A stretch of DNA of 64,000 bases from Leucaena leucocephala (lineage: Eukaryota > Streptophyta > Magnoliopsida > Fabales > Fabaceae), in assembly GCA_037074615.1 (NCBI GenBank), contig CM073550.1, positions 12,046,001 to 12,110,000 on the forward strand. Direction: 5' to 3'. A model generated the notes under the pieces. That model was not told the origin of the DNA, did not search any database, and saw nothing but the letters and a program-made list of their open reading frames with translations. The translations under genes and the position numbers were made by a program. Below are positions 35,915 through 48,105 of this stretch, one piece after another. Each line of letters begins with the position of its first letter. Positions within the stretch are counted from its first letter, which is position 1.

Positions 35915-38477
35915 GGGAGAATTTTCTTTTTATTTTCATCAGCATGCAAAATTTCCATTTTTGCCCTCCCCTTCTTTTTTCTGCACCGTACCTCTATTTC
36001 CTTCAAACTTCTGAATCCAGCGGCGACACAGGCGAGGAGCAGCAGGAGCAGGATGGAAACTTCATGCTAGCGATGCCGTATCGTCAGTCGCTGTAGTGTG
36101 TCGTCAAATCTCCTCTGCCATGCCGTCGTCCTGGAAGCGTCGTAGCTCATGATTTATGTTCTTCTTTAAGTGCTGCGAGCATGAAAAAAAATCAAGGGGA
36201 AGTCGTGATGGGTAGCACGATGGTCTGGCAATCAGTGTGGTTGGTATTCTTTGTTCTTGAGTTCAATTGGTGGGTCGCCGTCGTGTGGGGTGTCATTGCT
36301 GCAGAGATCATTCTGGTACTGTAGCAAATCTAAAGTCTCGGTCTTTTTCCCCTATCGGTGGCTTCTTCATTCCTGATGGTGAGAGATAGGGTGAGTAGTT
36401 GTGGCTGTCCTTTCGCCTTCGGCAATCAGAGTACACAGCAAGGCCGTGGCGTCAATGTTTATTGGAGGTGAGTCTCTGCCATTTTCCCCTGTCTGCATTG
36501 TTCTTTTAGGCTGTGTTGGATATGGTTACGATAGAGAATGTTTTCTGTTGAGTGTGTTGCTATCTGGACTGTTGATTTCCCTATTTATGCGTTGCTTGAG
36601 GATGCTCTGTTATGAGGTTGGGAATCTAGGGAACATTTGGTCACTTCCATTTTCCTTCTTACTTATAGCTCAGCCGTTAAAAGTCTCTTTTGCCTTCCTT
36701 TTTGTGTGGTTGTTGCATCATTGTGCCGTTGCCACAAGTCCATTATCATTGCTATAGATATACACCCACTGTTGTGCTTAGCAAGAGTATATATGAGTGT
36801 GTTTTCATTGGGTGTACTATGTATGCATGTTTTAGTTATTGCTACTGATGTGCGCGTATTGCTGCTGTGGGAAGGATATGTGGATATTTATGTTGTGTTA
36901 CTGGTTGGTGGTTTGGGGCACTGGTTAAGGGAGATTGAGATGTGTGTATGGGTGTTTATGCTTATGTGGGGAAATGCAGGGAGGAAAAAGGAATCAGAGG
37001 CATGCTATGGTGGGTTATGTTGGATTGAATGGAAGGAGTATACATACATATATATATATATATATAAACATTTATGCTGAGGTTGTGCTGCTATGTATTT
37101 GTGTTCATTGTGTGCAGTGTATGTGTATTATAGGTGAGAATGCTAAAAGTTGGGAGCTTGATGTATGAGATTGGTTGATTTCAAAACTGTTGTTATTTGA
37201 TATTCTTTTTGTTCTAGAGTCAGTCACCAAAACATGTAAAGTTGTGATTTTGTATCAATAGCTATTTGATTTTTCAAAGAGGGGTGAAGAAACTAATTTA
37301 ATCAATCGGGTTTTTATTTGGTTTTGAAGCTTCAGGTTCTTTGAAATCAGATTTGTTACATTGGGTAGCTTATTCTGGGATAATGTAATTAAAGTTAATA
37401 GGCTCATAGTTAAAATGAAAGGAGATTATATATATAAAGTGGTTTGGGTTGGATGATTAATATTGAAAGTTATGTTGCTTTTAGCTATGTTAAATTGATT
37501 TGTAAATCTAAAAAGTCTTATATTCATAAGCTCTTAGAGGCCACTAAAGGATGATGAAATGGAATAGAATAGGAAATCATGAGAATGTACTTTTGTTCCC
37601 TGTTTGGGCAGCATAGCTATGTATACATATACCTATGTGCTTGAATCAGATTGTACTGTGTGTGGGAAGTTAAAGGAGGCATAAGGCAACTTGTATTTAT
37701 GGACATAAGATTTGGGGAATTCTCAAAGTTAATTGATGGTTAGGACTTGTTTTTCTAGAACCATAGCTTGTGGTGAATAATTATGATTGTTGCATATAAG
37801 AAATTTGTTTGATTGATAGTTTAGGAGTTATGTATTGAGTCGTTGTAGATTGATAGTAGCGGGTAATGAAATAAAATACTAAGTGAGAGATGTTTATTTC
37901 TGTCGAAACTTTGAATAGAAGGTTAATATATTATTTCAAAATACTAGGGGATTGAGAAGTGAAAGTAATTGAAGTTGAGCTGAAAAGGGTAACGGTTTAG
38001 GAGCTTGGCAGGTGAGTGAATAACGTTCTCTAAAATTTACATTTTCAAATGCATTGTCATTTCAAATATTGAGTTTCAAATATGAATTTTGAAAAGCAAA
38101 TTTTACGAAAGTATGGTTTGAATCGTTAGAAATGATTTTCTTTCAATTGGTTTACAAAGGAACTATGATTATGTATGAAAATGGATGAATAAACTTTTGA
38201 AAAGAGTTTGGCAAAAGTTGCATTGAATTGATGTTATTCATTAAATATATTCTTTTGTGAATTTCATGTTTTTATAGTAATTTGATTTCAAATGTACATG
38301 CTGGGGTTTTTGGAAAGTTAAAGTGATTTTACCAATGGTTATGGCATTGAAATGATTGAGATTATTTCATGTGAAATAAACCCCACACATGATGGAAACA
38401 TTTTAGGACAGAATACAGAACACTGGTTGATAACAGCAGTACTGTTAGTCCTTAGTGCACCTTGGTTACCCGAGCTC

Positions 38478-38617
38478 GACGGATATACGTGGGTTTCATA
38501 CTCGCGATGGATATACGTGGGTTTCATACTCGCGATAGATATACGTGGGTGTCATACTCGCGACGGATATACGTGGGTTTTGTACTCGCGACGGATATAC
38601 ATGGGTCCCGTACTTGC
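38478..38617 (+). repeat. 28-bp minisatellite in element D 5' LTR
   Basis: Five 28-bp units of the type GACGGATATACGTGGG plus TTTCATACTCGC. They are followed by one longer unit with the GTGGCC..GAGCTAC segment of the 50-bp E-type unit. The 3' LTR has the same array at 45477-45616. Confidence 0.88.
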
Positions 38618-38710
38618 GACGGATTGTGGCCTCGAGCTACCATATTATTAGGTGAGTCTCGTACTCGCGACGGCTAGTGGCCTTGAGCTACTACATTGGT
38701 TAGTTACCCT

Positions 38711-38729
38711 CGTGGACTGTATGTCCACG
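38711..38729 (+). other. Conserved LTR hairpin, element D
   Basis: CGTGGACTGTATGTCCACG: 7-bp perfect stem, 5-nt loop. The same hairpin occurs in B (21584-21602), E (55435-55453, 63057-63075) and the D 3' LTR (45710-45728). It is degenerate in A. Confidence 0.8.
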
Positions 38730-39224
38730 TCTATTTTTGTTCTGTTGAAGTCCTACGGAAAAATTATAGTTTTGAAAGGATTGTTTTTCAACGATTGATT
38801 TGAAATGGTTATTTCAGATTGTTGTTTTCCCTAAAAGAAAATGTTTATGGAAAGGTTTGCATCGAATTATGAAATATTATGAAAATAAATTTTTCAGTAT
38901 GGTTATGCATTGTTGACTTCTACATTCTTTTAATCATGTTTTTGGAACGTTATTCACGAGTAGATTATTTGGCCTCAGATAGTGCAGGTGACCCTAATCC
39001 TCCTACTGAGCAGTGAAGAGCCTCATCGCAAATCCGAAGAGTTGTTTTTGAATAAGATTGATTGTAATATTTATTAAGTACTTGTGTTATCTAGAAAAGA
39101 TTCTGTTTATTTTGAAAAATATTATGGAAACTTTAAATGTTGTATTTGAGATTTTAGGCTTTCGAAATATGAAACTATTCATATTCCATGCCGGTCACGG
39201 TCCAAATTTCAGGACGTGACAGTT

Positions 39225-39236
39225 TGGTATCAGAGC
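39225..39236 (+). promoter_or_regulatory. Primer binding site, element D
   Basis: TGGTATCAGAGC, exact complement of the plant initiator tRNA-Met 3' end, 3 nt after the LTR. Confidence 0.92.
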
Positions 39237-39436
39237 TAAAAGTTTTTCTATGGCTAAGTGGAGCAGGGATACTTCGGTGGGATCTCAATTATCGTTATGA
39301 ACCCGGGCATAACCATAGTTGAGGCATTTCTGAAGATCTCTATGGGAAATTTAAAAGTGTTTTGGTTTTCTTGTGATTTTGAAACCATATTTTTCTCAGA
39401 AATTGAATATTTTCTATATTTTTGGCGTATAGCTAA

Positions 39437-39618
39437 ATGATGTATAAACGACCACCTTGTTGGAAGGAGTTCTAGAAGTGATAATACTTCAGATTGAGGC
39501 TTTGCTTAGCAAAGAGAATTGCCCTTAGAGGGAGAGGACAGGGTCATGGGAGAGTTAGGTTTAAGGGAAAGTCGACCCCTTAAACCTCTATAAGAAATCT
39601 TATTTTAAAGTTAAACTA
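39437..39618 (+). pseudogene. Gag start remnant of element D
   Basis: Matches the first ~180 nt of the A and E gag regions (ATG after AGCTAA, then GGTTCTAGAAGTGAT-like and GAGAGGACAGGGTCATGGGAG segments) with stops. Homology ends near 39618. Confidence 0.75.
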
Positions 39619-40232
39619 TAATCGAGGTATCATTGAAGGCCTTTTAGGTGTTCCAGTGCTTCCCTGGTCTAGGTTACCCATATTTTATTCATAGAAGTCA
39701 TAGGTATGAAAGAGGAAAACGAGATGAGAGGGTGCAAGGGTTGTAGAAAGTGGTGAATTAAAAAAAACAAAGAAAAAAGAAAAAGAAAATACTAAATGAT
39801 GGGATTAAACCATAGAAAGCATGTTCAAGCGTGGGGCTAAGAGTTTTGCTTAATTGTTTGCATATGGTCAAGAAATGACTGTCAATTTTGAAAAGAAAAT
39901 TTGGTATATAAATGTATTGTCATTCAAAATCAATTCAAAAATCAATTTAGAGGTTAGAGGGTGTCTCTAAACTATAAGGGCATATGTAGATGTTGCTTGA
40001 ATTTTTGAGTTTAGATTTTGGGGTCAAATTTGATGAAGAATCCTTTGTTTGGCATTAGAGAAAAAAAAGAAAGAAAGAAAGAAAAGTTAAACCTTGAAGT
40101 ATGGCTGCATTTATTCTACTGTTGCTATGCATGAATGGGTGCGTACAACCGTTATGTCGTTCCTTTTCTTTTCTCCTTTATTTGTGTGTAGGTGATATGG
40201 AGTATGTTAAATATTTTTAGAATGATGTTATT

Positions 40233-40264
<32 letters not shown>

Positions 40265-42561
40265 AGATGTTGCTCTTTTCCCTCTAGGTTCACTTGTGTG
40301 TGCATATTGGGAAATTTTGATTTCTTTTAATTGGTGATTGATTTGAGCTTTAGCAAGGATTGTTAATTAAATAAAATTGGATTTATAGTTGAATATATGA
40401 AGTTGGGTGCTATGATTCTAAGAAGAATATTTTGAGGTTTGTCAAATTGAATGCACATTGATAGTATGATAAACTGTCTGAAAAGAAAACATGCTTATTG
40501 TAGATAGGAAGTTATACCTTGTAATTTGGTTGTTAAAGGTGACAAGAAAACGATTTAGGTTTGTTTTGATCTAACATAAGCCTTGTGAAGAAATGAAATG
40601 TGAATGCTTTATATGTGGATGAAGATTGATAGAAAATTCTAATGATTAAATTTATTTATGTTTATGCTAGTTATTGGAACGCATATAAATTGTGTGGAAA
40701 AAAAATCATATTTAAGGTAAAGGACTTAAGCAGCGAGGTGTTGAACTTTTGGGAATTAATGATTTGAAGGGGGTTGAATAGTGAAATTAAAAATGGATTT
40801 ATGTGAAAGGATTTTAGAGTTTGAGCTTATAATTTTCTTTAGTGTTGTAATTTCAACTTCTTTTTTGAATGAGATGCATAAGAGCTTATTTAGTGCATAA
40901 AGATTTTCTCCCATTATAAAGTAATTTCTAAATTGAGATTTTTAGATATGTCTTAGTGATTTATGATCCTTGATAATCAGTGGAATAAGGGTAAATGATG
41001 AGTTTCTTTGCGGTGGTAGTGTTAGATTTTTGGAAAGCATAGGCTTGAACCTTGTGAATAAGAGGTCTTGGATTAGACAATAAAGGTTGAGAAGGTATAA
41101 TGGAATGTTAAAAGAGACACTTAAGGGAGTATCAAATTAAGGTTTTGAAGTTGAAAATTTACATATAGCCTCTTGATGGGTGCTTAAGGAAATTAGATGC
41201 TTATTCTAGTTAATAGTTGAGATATTGTTTGAGGTTTGTAAGAGGATTTTAATCATGTATCATTCCTTACAGGTAAAGATGGTATGCTTAAGTTTAAGCT
41301 AAAAAAAGGGGGGGTTGGAAGTTAGTTTTGAGAAATTATTAAGTCCTAATTTAATATTCAAAGGATTATTTAGAAATTAGAAATTCAAGAGGAGTTTTGT
41401 TGTTTTAATGGTTATAATGTACTCAAGTTATAAGGGGTAGAATTGAAGTTGAGCGATGACGAATTTATTTAATAGATCTAAATTAGATGGTTAAAGAGGA
41501 GGCATTCTTTGATATGTGGTGTTGCTTTAATGTTACAAGGTGTATATCCCTTTGTGGTTCAAGTGTTGTTTACATGGGGATTGCTTGGAAAAAAGCGGAA
41601 TACATATTGTTGTATAGGGAAAAGTATTTCAAATTTATTAAGTCATGATTGAGGTTTCAACAGGAAACATAGTGCAATATTCTGGAAGATGGAATTTTGC
41701 TAGATTATATTAGAAAATCCTAAAGGATTGAATTTATGGATGATTCATTGTGATAGAATTCTAAATTCCATTTTTGTGTATGAGTTACCACTTCTTGAAT
41801 TTTGGCTATTAGATTTTGGGACTTTGGACAAATTAATACCTTATATCATCTCGTATCCAACTACTTGATTACTTGCTAGCTATCTAGTGATCTTTCGCTG
41901 TGAGTCTGACTTGGTTATTGGGTTGCTTAAATAGAACAGGTTTAGTTATAAACTATTAGGTCAAACATCATAATTTATATGTTTCACAAGTTTGTTGAAA
42001 TTTGGACCAAGTGTGGTCATTATACCATATTTTCCAAGAATGGTTGGTGCATATATAAGGTTGATAAAAGCTTACAAAATAACTCCTTAATATTGTCGTT
42101 GAAAGGATATTTGGTAATCTAGTTGTGCATATAAGCTCTAATTTGGGTTATAATTTTGCATGAGTTTGTAAATGGCCACGAAATAGTTGGAGACTAAAAG
42201 TTTTTTTTTGGGTTAATAGGAAACATTGCAATAGAAGGATTTTGTTTTATTCACAAATATTGTATTCTTTGACTAATAGTGTCAATGCTACAATTGTTAT
42301 GTATTTTCTATGGATGGGTATAAATATTACGGAGAACATAATTTGTGGAGGGCCTATATTTAAGTCTACACTAATAAAAGAACATGATTAGGATGTTTTT
42401 TTTTATTGATTGATTTTGTCTATAGTTTGAGGAGGCTCTAATCGATACCCAAAAGATGGTTACCTTAAGTTTTAGGAATTTAATTATAGAATTATAAATT
42501 GATGAGTTTGAATTCCTTTCCTCATGTTATGGCCAATTGTTCAAAGATGAACATATTCCAG
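39619..42561 (+). other. Foreign non-coding interior of element D
   Basis: About 2.9 kb with no resemblance to gag-pol of A or E and no reading frame of useful length on either strand. It contains a (GAAA)n tract near 40063-40085 and a (TA)n tract near 40240-40263. Its origin is unknown: captured host DNA, or the interior of an unrelated non-autonomous element. Confidence 0.7.
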
Positions 42562-42665
42562 AATTTTAGTCTATAGGCAAGTAAAGAAGTTGAAGTCGAT
42601 AGAAATTCCTTCTAGAGCTCCTTGTAAGGCTTGTTAGAAAACCCGCATATATTCGAGAACTAAGG
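42562..42665 (+). pseudogene. Chromodomain-end remnant of element D
   Basis: CTATAGGCAAGTAAAGAAGT matches the end of the A and E pol genes (residues QVKKLRSKEIPS in E). An internal loss follows, then the pol stop region GAGAACTAAGG. This shows D descends from a coding relative. Confidence 0.75.
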
Positions 42666-42701
42666 TGAGCATATTTTCAAATTCGGAGGACCGAATTTCT
42701 T

Positions 42702-42714
42702 AAGAGGGGAAGAA
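42702..42714 (+). promoter_or_regulatory. Polypurine tract, element D
   Basis: AAGAGGGGAAGAA directly before the 3' LTR, same as in A and E. Confidence 0.88.
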
Positions 42715-45700
42715 TGTTATGGCCAAGAATTTTGTATTTAAAAAATAAAATTTATTAAAGGTGTATATATATATATATGTGTATGTTACAATTAATGTCA
42801 AGGTGAAGACGTTAGCTGAGTGGTTATGAGGCGAGAATTAACTTCCGAGATCCCGTGTTCGATCCCTTGGTGCTGCAAGGGAGAATTTTCTTTTTATTTT
42901 CATCAGTATGCAAAATTTCCATTTTTGCCCTCCCCTTCTTTTTTCTGCACCGTACCTCTATTTCCTTCAGACTTCTGATTCCAGCGGTGACGCAGGTGAG
43001 GAGCAGCAGGAGCAGGATGGAAACTTCACGCTAGTGATGCCGTATCGTCAGTCGCTGCAGTGTGTCGTCAAATCTCCTCTGCTGTGCCGTCGTCCTGGAA
43101 GCGTCGTAGCTCATGATTTATGTTCTTCTTTAAGTGCCGAAAGCAGGAAAAAAAATCAAGGGGAAGTCGTGATGGGTAGTATGGTGGTCTAGCAATCAGT
43201 ATGGTTGGTATTCTTTGTTCTTGAGTTCAATTGGTGGGTCGCCGTCGTGTGGGGTGTCATTGCTGCAGAGATCATTTTGGTACTGTAGCAAATCTAAAGT
43301 CTCGGTCTTTTTCCCCTATCGGTGGCTTCTTCATTCCTGATGGAGAGAGACAGGGTGAGTTATTGTGGCTGTCCTTTCGCCTTCGGCAATCAGAGTACAC
43401 AGCAAGGCCGTGGCGTCAATGTTCATTGGAGGTGAGTCTCTGCCATTTTCCCCTGTCTGCATTGTTCTTTTAGGCTGTGTTGGATATGGTTACGGTAGAG
43501 AATGTTTTCTGTTGAGTGTGTTGCTATCTGGACTATTGATTTCCCTATTTATGCGTTGCTTGAGGATGCTCTGTTGTGAGGTTGGGAATCTAGGGAACAT
43601 TTGGTCACTGCCATTTTCCTTCTTGCTTATAGCTCAGCCGTTAAAAATATCTTTTGCCTTCCTTTTTGTGTGGTTGTTGCGTCATTGTGTCGTTGCCACA
43701 AGTCCACTATCATTGCTATGGATATACACCCACTGTTGTGCTTAGCCAGAGTATATATGAGTGTGTTTTCATTGGGTGTATTGTGTATGCATGTTCTGGT
43801 TATTGCTGCTGGTGTGCGCGTATTGCTGCTGTGGGAAGGATGTGTGGATATTTATGTTGTGTTACTAGTTGGTGGTTTGGGTTACTGGTTAAGGGAGATT
43901 GAGATGTGTGTATGGGTGTTTATGCTTATGTGGGGAAATACAAGGAGGAAAAAGGAATCAGAGGCATGCTGTGGTGGGTTATGTTGGATTGAATGGAAGG
44001 AGTATACATATATATATATATAAACATTTATGCTGAGGTTGTGCTGCTATGTATGTGTGTTCATTGTGTGCAGTGTATGTGTATTATAGGTGAGAATGCT
44101 AAAAGTTGGGAGCTTGATGTATGAGATTGGTTGATTTCAAAACTGTTGTTAATTGATATTCTTTTTGTTCTAGAGTCAGTCACCAAAACAGAGACATATT
44201 GTATCGGTGTATGTGGGTGGTTCTAGAGTTAAGATTGAAAGTTGTGATTTTGTATCAATAGCTACTTGATTTTTCAAAGAGGGGTGAAGAAACTAATTTA
44301 ATCAATCAGGTTTTTATTTGGTTTTGAAGCTTCAGGTTCTTTGAAATCAGATTTGCTACATTGGGTAGCTTATTCTGGGATAATGTAATTAAAGTTAATA
44401 GGCTCATAGTTAAAATGAAAGGAGATTATATATATAAAGTGGTTTGGGTTGGATGATTAATATTGAAAGTTATGTTGCTTTTAGCTATGTTAAATTGATT
44501 TGTAAATCTGAAAAGTCTTATATTCATAAGCTCTTAGAGGCCACTAAAGGATGATGAAATGGAATAGAATAGGAAATCATGAGAATGTACTTTTGTTCCC
44601 TGTTTGGGCAGCATAGCTATGTATACATATACCTATGTGCTTGAATCAGATTATACTGTGTGTGGGAAGTTAAAGGAGGCATAAGGCAACTTGTATTTAT
44701 GGACATAAGATTTGGGGAATTCTCAAAGTTAACTGATGGTTAGGACTTTTTTTTCTAGAACCATAGCTTGTGGTGAATAATTATGATTGTTGCATATAAG
44801 AAATTTGTTTGATTGATGGTTTAGGAGTTATGTATTGAGTCATTGTAGATTGATAGTAGCGGGTAATGAAATCAAATACTAAGTGAGAGATGTTTATTTC
44901 TGTCGAAACTTTGAATAGAAGGTTAATATGTTATTTCGAAATACCAGGGGATTGAGAAGTGAAAGTAATTGAAGTTGAGCTAAAAAGAGTAACGGTTTAG
45001 GAACTTGACAGGTGAGTGAATAACATTCCCTAAAATTTATATTTTCAAATGCATTGTCATTTCAAATATTGAGTTTCAAATATGAATTTTGAAAAGCAAA
45101 TTTTACGAAAGTATGGTTTGAATCGTTAGAAATGATTTTCTTTCGATTGGTTTACAAAGGAACTATGATTATGTATGAAAATGGATGAATAAACTTTTGA
45201 AAAGAGTTTGGCAAAAGTTGCATTGAATTGATGTTATTCATTAAATATATTCTTTTGTGAATTACATGTTTTTACAGTAATTTGATTTCAAATGTACATG
45301 CTGGGGTTTTTGGAAAGTTAAAGTGATTTTACCAATGGTTATGGCCTTAAATGATTGAGATTATTTCATGTGAAATAAACCCCACGCATGATGGAAACGT
45401 TTTAGGATAGAATACAGAACGTTGGTTGCTAACAGCAGTACTGTTAGTCCTTGGTGCACCTTGGTTACCCGAGCTCGACGGATATACATGGGTTTCATAC
45501 TCGCGACGGATATACGTGGGTTTCATACTCGCGATGGATATACATGGGTTTCATACTCGCGACGGATATATGTGGGTCTTGTACTCGCGACGGATATACG
45601 TGGGTCTCGTACTCGCGACGGATTGTGGCCTCGAGCCACCAGATTATTACGTGAGTCTTGTACTCGCGACGGCTAGTGGCCTTGAGCTGCTACATTGGTT

Positions 45701-46252
45701 AGTTACCCTCGTGGACTGTGTGTCCACGTCTGTTTTCGTTCTGTTGAAGTCTTACAAAAAAATTATAGTTTTGAAAGGATTGTTTTTCAACGATTGATTT
45801 GAAATGGTTATTTCAGATTGTTGTTTTCCCTGAAAGAAAATGTTTACGGAAAGGTTTGTATCGAATTATGAAATATTATGAAAATAAATTTTTCAGTATG
45901 ATTATGCATTGTTGACTTCTACATTTTTTTAATCATGTTTTTGGGACGTTATTCACGAGTAGATTATTTGGCCTCAGATAGTGCAGGTGACCCTAATCCT
46001 CCCGCTGAGCAGTGAAGAGCCTCGTCGCAGATCCGAAGCGTTGGTTTTGAATAAGATTGATTGTAATATTTATTAAGTACTTGTGTTATTTTGATAAAAA
46101 GGTAAATGCTCCACATAGACCTTAGAAAAGATTTTGTTTATTTTGAAAAATGTTATGCAAACTTTAAACGTTGTATATGAGGTTTTAGGCTTTCGGAATA
46201 TGAAACTATTCATATTCCATGCCGGTCACAGTCCAAATTTCAGGACATGACA
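42715..46252 (+). repeat. Element D 3' LTR
   Basis: 3,538 bp, collinear with 35761-39221. Keeps the tRNA-like segment (42806-42878), TATA-like run (44007-44024), palindromes, 28-bp minisatellite (45477-45616) and hairpin (45710-45728). Confidence 0.93.
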
Positions 46253-46492
46253 GTTTTATAAAAGGCTGGTCCATTTTTTCGCTCACGAGTAAATTTGAAA
46301 TTACTTGATTATAAAGATAAAATAAAATTAAGAATTGTTTAACTCAATTTAAATTATAAAATGAAGCAGCTTTTTTTAGGGACTGAAACAATGAAGTAGT
46401 GGAGCGTACGATAAATGACAAATGTAGATAGAGATGGGAACAACAAAAGAGAGCATTGTTAAAGCAAAAAACAAAAAATCACCTAAGAGATG

Positions 46493-46609
46493 ATCTCTTT
46501 TGTGAGATATACTGTCGAGATAGTGAGCAATGACATTAGCCATGTCTGCATCATCCACTCCATTAGTGATTTGAGAGATGGTAGGACTGACTGATCTTTG
46601 AATTTTCAT
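46493..46609 (-). pseudogene. Exon 1 of decarboxylase copy 2
   Basis: Reads MKIQRSVSPTISQITNGVDD then ADMANVIAHYLDSISHKRDH, ending LLG at donor GTGATTTT. From VDDADMA on it matches copy 1. It is separated from exon 2 by element D. Confidence 0.75.
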
Positions 46610-46744
46610 TCCCTCGTGCAGCTTCCTCCATTTTCTTTTCTTCTTCTTGGATGGGCTTGTCAGAGTTAAACTTCTTTTATAAGGACTGTCGGGTTTGGTT
46701 TTGGAATAATATTAAAAATGATTCCTTTTTTGTATTATAACATG

Positions 46745-46865
46745 AAAGCGTTAATAACAAAATTGCACCATCTGAAAAGATACAGTATTCTGTCATGTTA
46801 GGCTTGGGGTTATTAAGAATCCAAAATCAAAATCTTCTTAAATATATATAATCCTTCTAGTATAA
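46745..46865 (+). repeat. Dispersed repeat copy
   Basis: Motifs GTTAATAACAAAATTG, CTGAAAAGATACAG and AAGAATCCAAAATCAAAATC, shared with 47985-48105 (plus) and 26215-26335 (minus). The longer segment 46680-46960 is duplicated at 47920-48175. Confidence 0.65.
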
Positions 46866-47257
46866 TGATATTTCCTATTATTCTTATTTGTTTACACTTT
46901 ATTTTAGGTTTTTAACCCTTCAATTTTGTTAGATAAGGCATAATTGGACATAATTGTGTCCAATCATATTTTGAGAATTTTAATATTTAATTTTATATTT
47001 TTAGTGAATTTTAATGTCTAATGTTTTAATTCTTTGAATATATGATATTACACGGCCCGGTTTTAAATGTGTAGGTGACAAGGGACAATTTGGCAAGACT
47101 TTTATTAATTGATCACATAGAATAAATGAGGCCATTTTGGTGACTAGCTGAAGAGATTAAGATCAATCTAATGGTTAGAAATGCAAGAAAGGAATGAGAT
47201 GAAGCAAAGAAAGGAGAGCATGTCAATTAGCGCTATTTTCTTTTTAAATCTACCTGA

Positions 47258-47478
47258 CTACCTTTCTAATTTTATTTCATTTCCTTTATTTTTATTTCTA
47301 CTTTCCTAATTCTATTTCCTTTCCATTTATTTCTACTTTCCTAATTTTCTTTCCTTTCCCTTTATTTCTACTTTCCTAATTCTATTTCCTTTTCTTTTAC
47401 CTCTACTTTCATAATTTTATTTCCTTTCCTTTTATTTCTATTTCCATAATTTTATTCCTTTCCCTTTATTTTTGGTTT
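47258..47478. repeat. 35-bp pyrimidine-rich minisatellite
   Basis: Roughly six units of about 35 bp. Each reads like CTACTTTCCTAATTCTATTT followed by CCTTTCCNTTTATTT, with point differences and a 1-bp shorter last unit. The plus strand is almost free of G across the array. Confidence 0.85.
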
Positions 47479-47499
47479 TCAAATTTAACTAATATATAA

Positions 47500-47980
47500 A
47501 GTAGCTTTAGTGGCAGGCATCTAATAACATTTCCTCTCCTTTCCCTCCCGGCAGCCCCCTCTCCTTAAAGCTTCTTCTTCCTCACTCGAAACTTTTTGGA
47601 ACCAGTTAAGCTCATTAAATATGGATTGTGCAAATCTGAACGGTGTAGATTCAATATTTTTCTTATCCTTATTTTTTCTAAAAAAATATTTTAATGGGTA
47701 TAAAATCTAAAATATAAATAATCTCTTAAGTATCATATTTTAAAAAATTAAAAATGCTAGTTGAAAAAAATTAAATATGAACTTTCCAGAGATGGTCTAT
47801 ATCTGATGAGCTTAAGATGATCATGAAAACGACAACTTGTCCTCTCATAGCTATATCCTCTCGTCATTGTTTTAATAAAAACAGCAAGGAGCCACCTTAA
47901 GGAAACGGCCACAAAAATTGTATGACTTCAAGGACTGTTAGATAGGTTTGGTTTTGAAATAATATTAAAAATGACCCCTT
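47500..47980. other. Intergenic sequence with a decarboxylase-intron-like segment
   Basis: No gene. The part at about 47650-47810 resembles segments in intron 4 of both decarboxylase copies (20200-20350 and 33690-33900) in the same orientation, so it is probably another dispersed repeat. Confidence 0.4.
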
Positions 47981-47984
47981 TTGT

Positions 47985-48105
47985 TTATTATAACATGAAA
48001 GTGTCAAAAACAAAATTGTAACGTTTGAAAAGATAATAGGTATGGAGTTTATCAAGAATCCAAAGATTAAAATCTTCACAAATCTACTAAGGTTTCTCAT
48101 TATTC
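47985..48105 (+). repeat. Dispersed repeat copy
   Basis: Second plus-strand copy of the 46745-46865 repeat, with GAAAAGATAATAGG and TATCAAGAATCCAAAGATTA. Confidence 0.6.

Larger units (their letters stand above)
35761..39221 (+). repeat. Element D 5' LTR
   Basis: 3,461 bp, TGTTATGGCC to GACGTGACA. The difference from the 3' copy (3,538 bp) is mostly a segment present at about 44188-44235 and one at about 46090-46125 that are absent here. A TATA-like run followed by AAACA lies at 37051-37069. A long frame (36401-36757) also appears in the 3' LTR but looks like chance conservation of a young repeat. Confidence 0.93.
35761..46252 (+). mobile_element. Element D: non-autonomous LTR retrotransposon in intron 1 of decarboxylase copy 2
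   Basis: 10,492 bp with perfect 5-bp duplication GTTTT (35756-35760 and 46253-46257). The LTRs (35761-39221 and 42715-46252) are very similar. The primer site and polypurine tract are exact. Intron sequence of the decarboxylase resumes directly after the duplication (TTTATAAAAGGCTGG, matching TTTATAGGAGGCTGA in copy 1). Only the first 180 bp of gag and a trace of the chromodomain end remain, with 2.9 kb of unrelated sequence between. It therefore cannot encode its own enzymes and must have used those of a relative such as E. Confidence 0.93.
29345..46609 (-). pseudogene. Serine/histidine decarboxylase-like copy 2, decayed and expanded by two transposons
   Basis: Exons align one to one with copy 1: 46493-46609, 34952-35183, 34336-34487, 34118-34229 and a stub of exon 5 at 29345-29453. 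Defects relative to copy 1: exon 5 is cut after about 36 codons, and its acceptor AG is lost (GAACGCG where copy 1 has GAACAGG). Exon 4 has a 25-nt deletion. Exon 3 has a 43-nt deletion and a 1-nt insertion. GGTEGN in exon 2 reads GETEGN, and GHKFLG in exon 5 reads GHKFLD. A 4.1-kb CACTA element occupies intron 4 and a 10.5-kb LTR element occupies intron 1. It lies tandem to copy 1 in the same orientation, so it probably arose by tandem duplication. Confidence 0.87.

Noticed and set aside
36401..36757. 118-codon hydrophobic frame in element D's 5' LTR, repeated at 43365-43745
   Set aside because: Present twice only because the two LTRs are similar copies. Overlapping frames of similar length exist, and element E has no counterpart at the matching place.
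39437..42561. A hidden gene inside element D
   Set aside because: No long frame or splice-bounded exon series on either strand; stops are frequent throughout.
45422..45797. Frames with repeated DGYTWVSYSRR
   Set aside because: Translation of the 28-bp LTR minisatellite in several frames; no protein expected.
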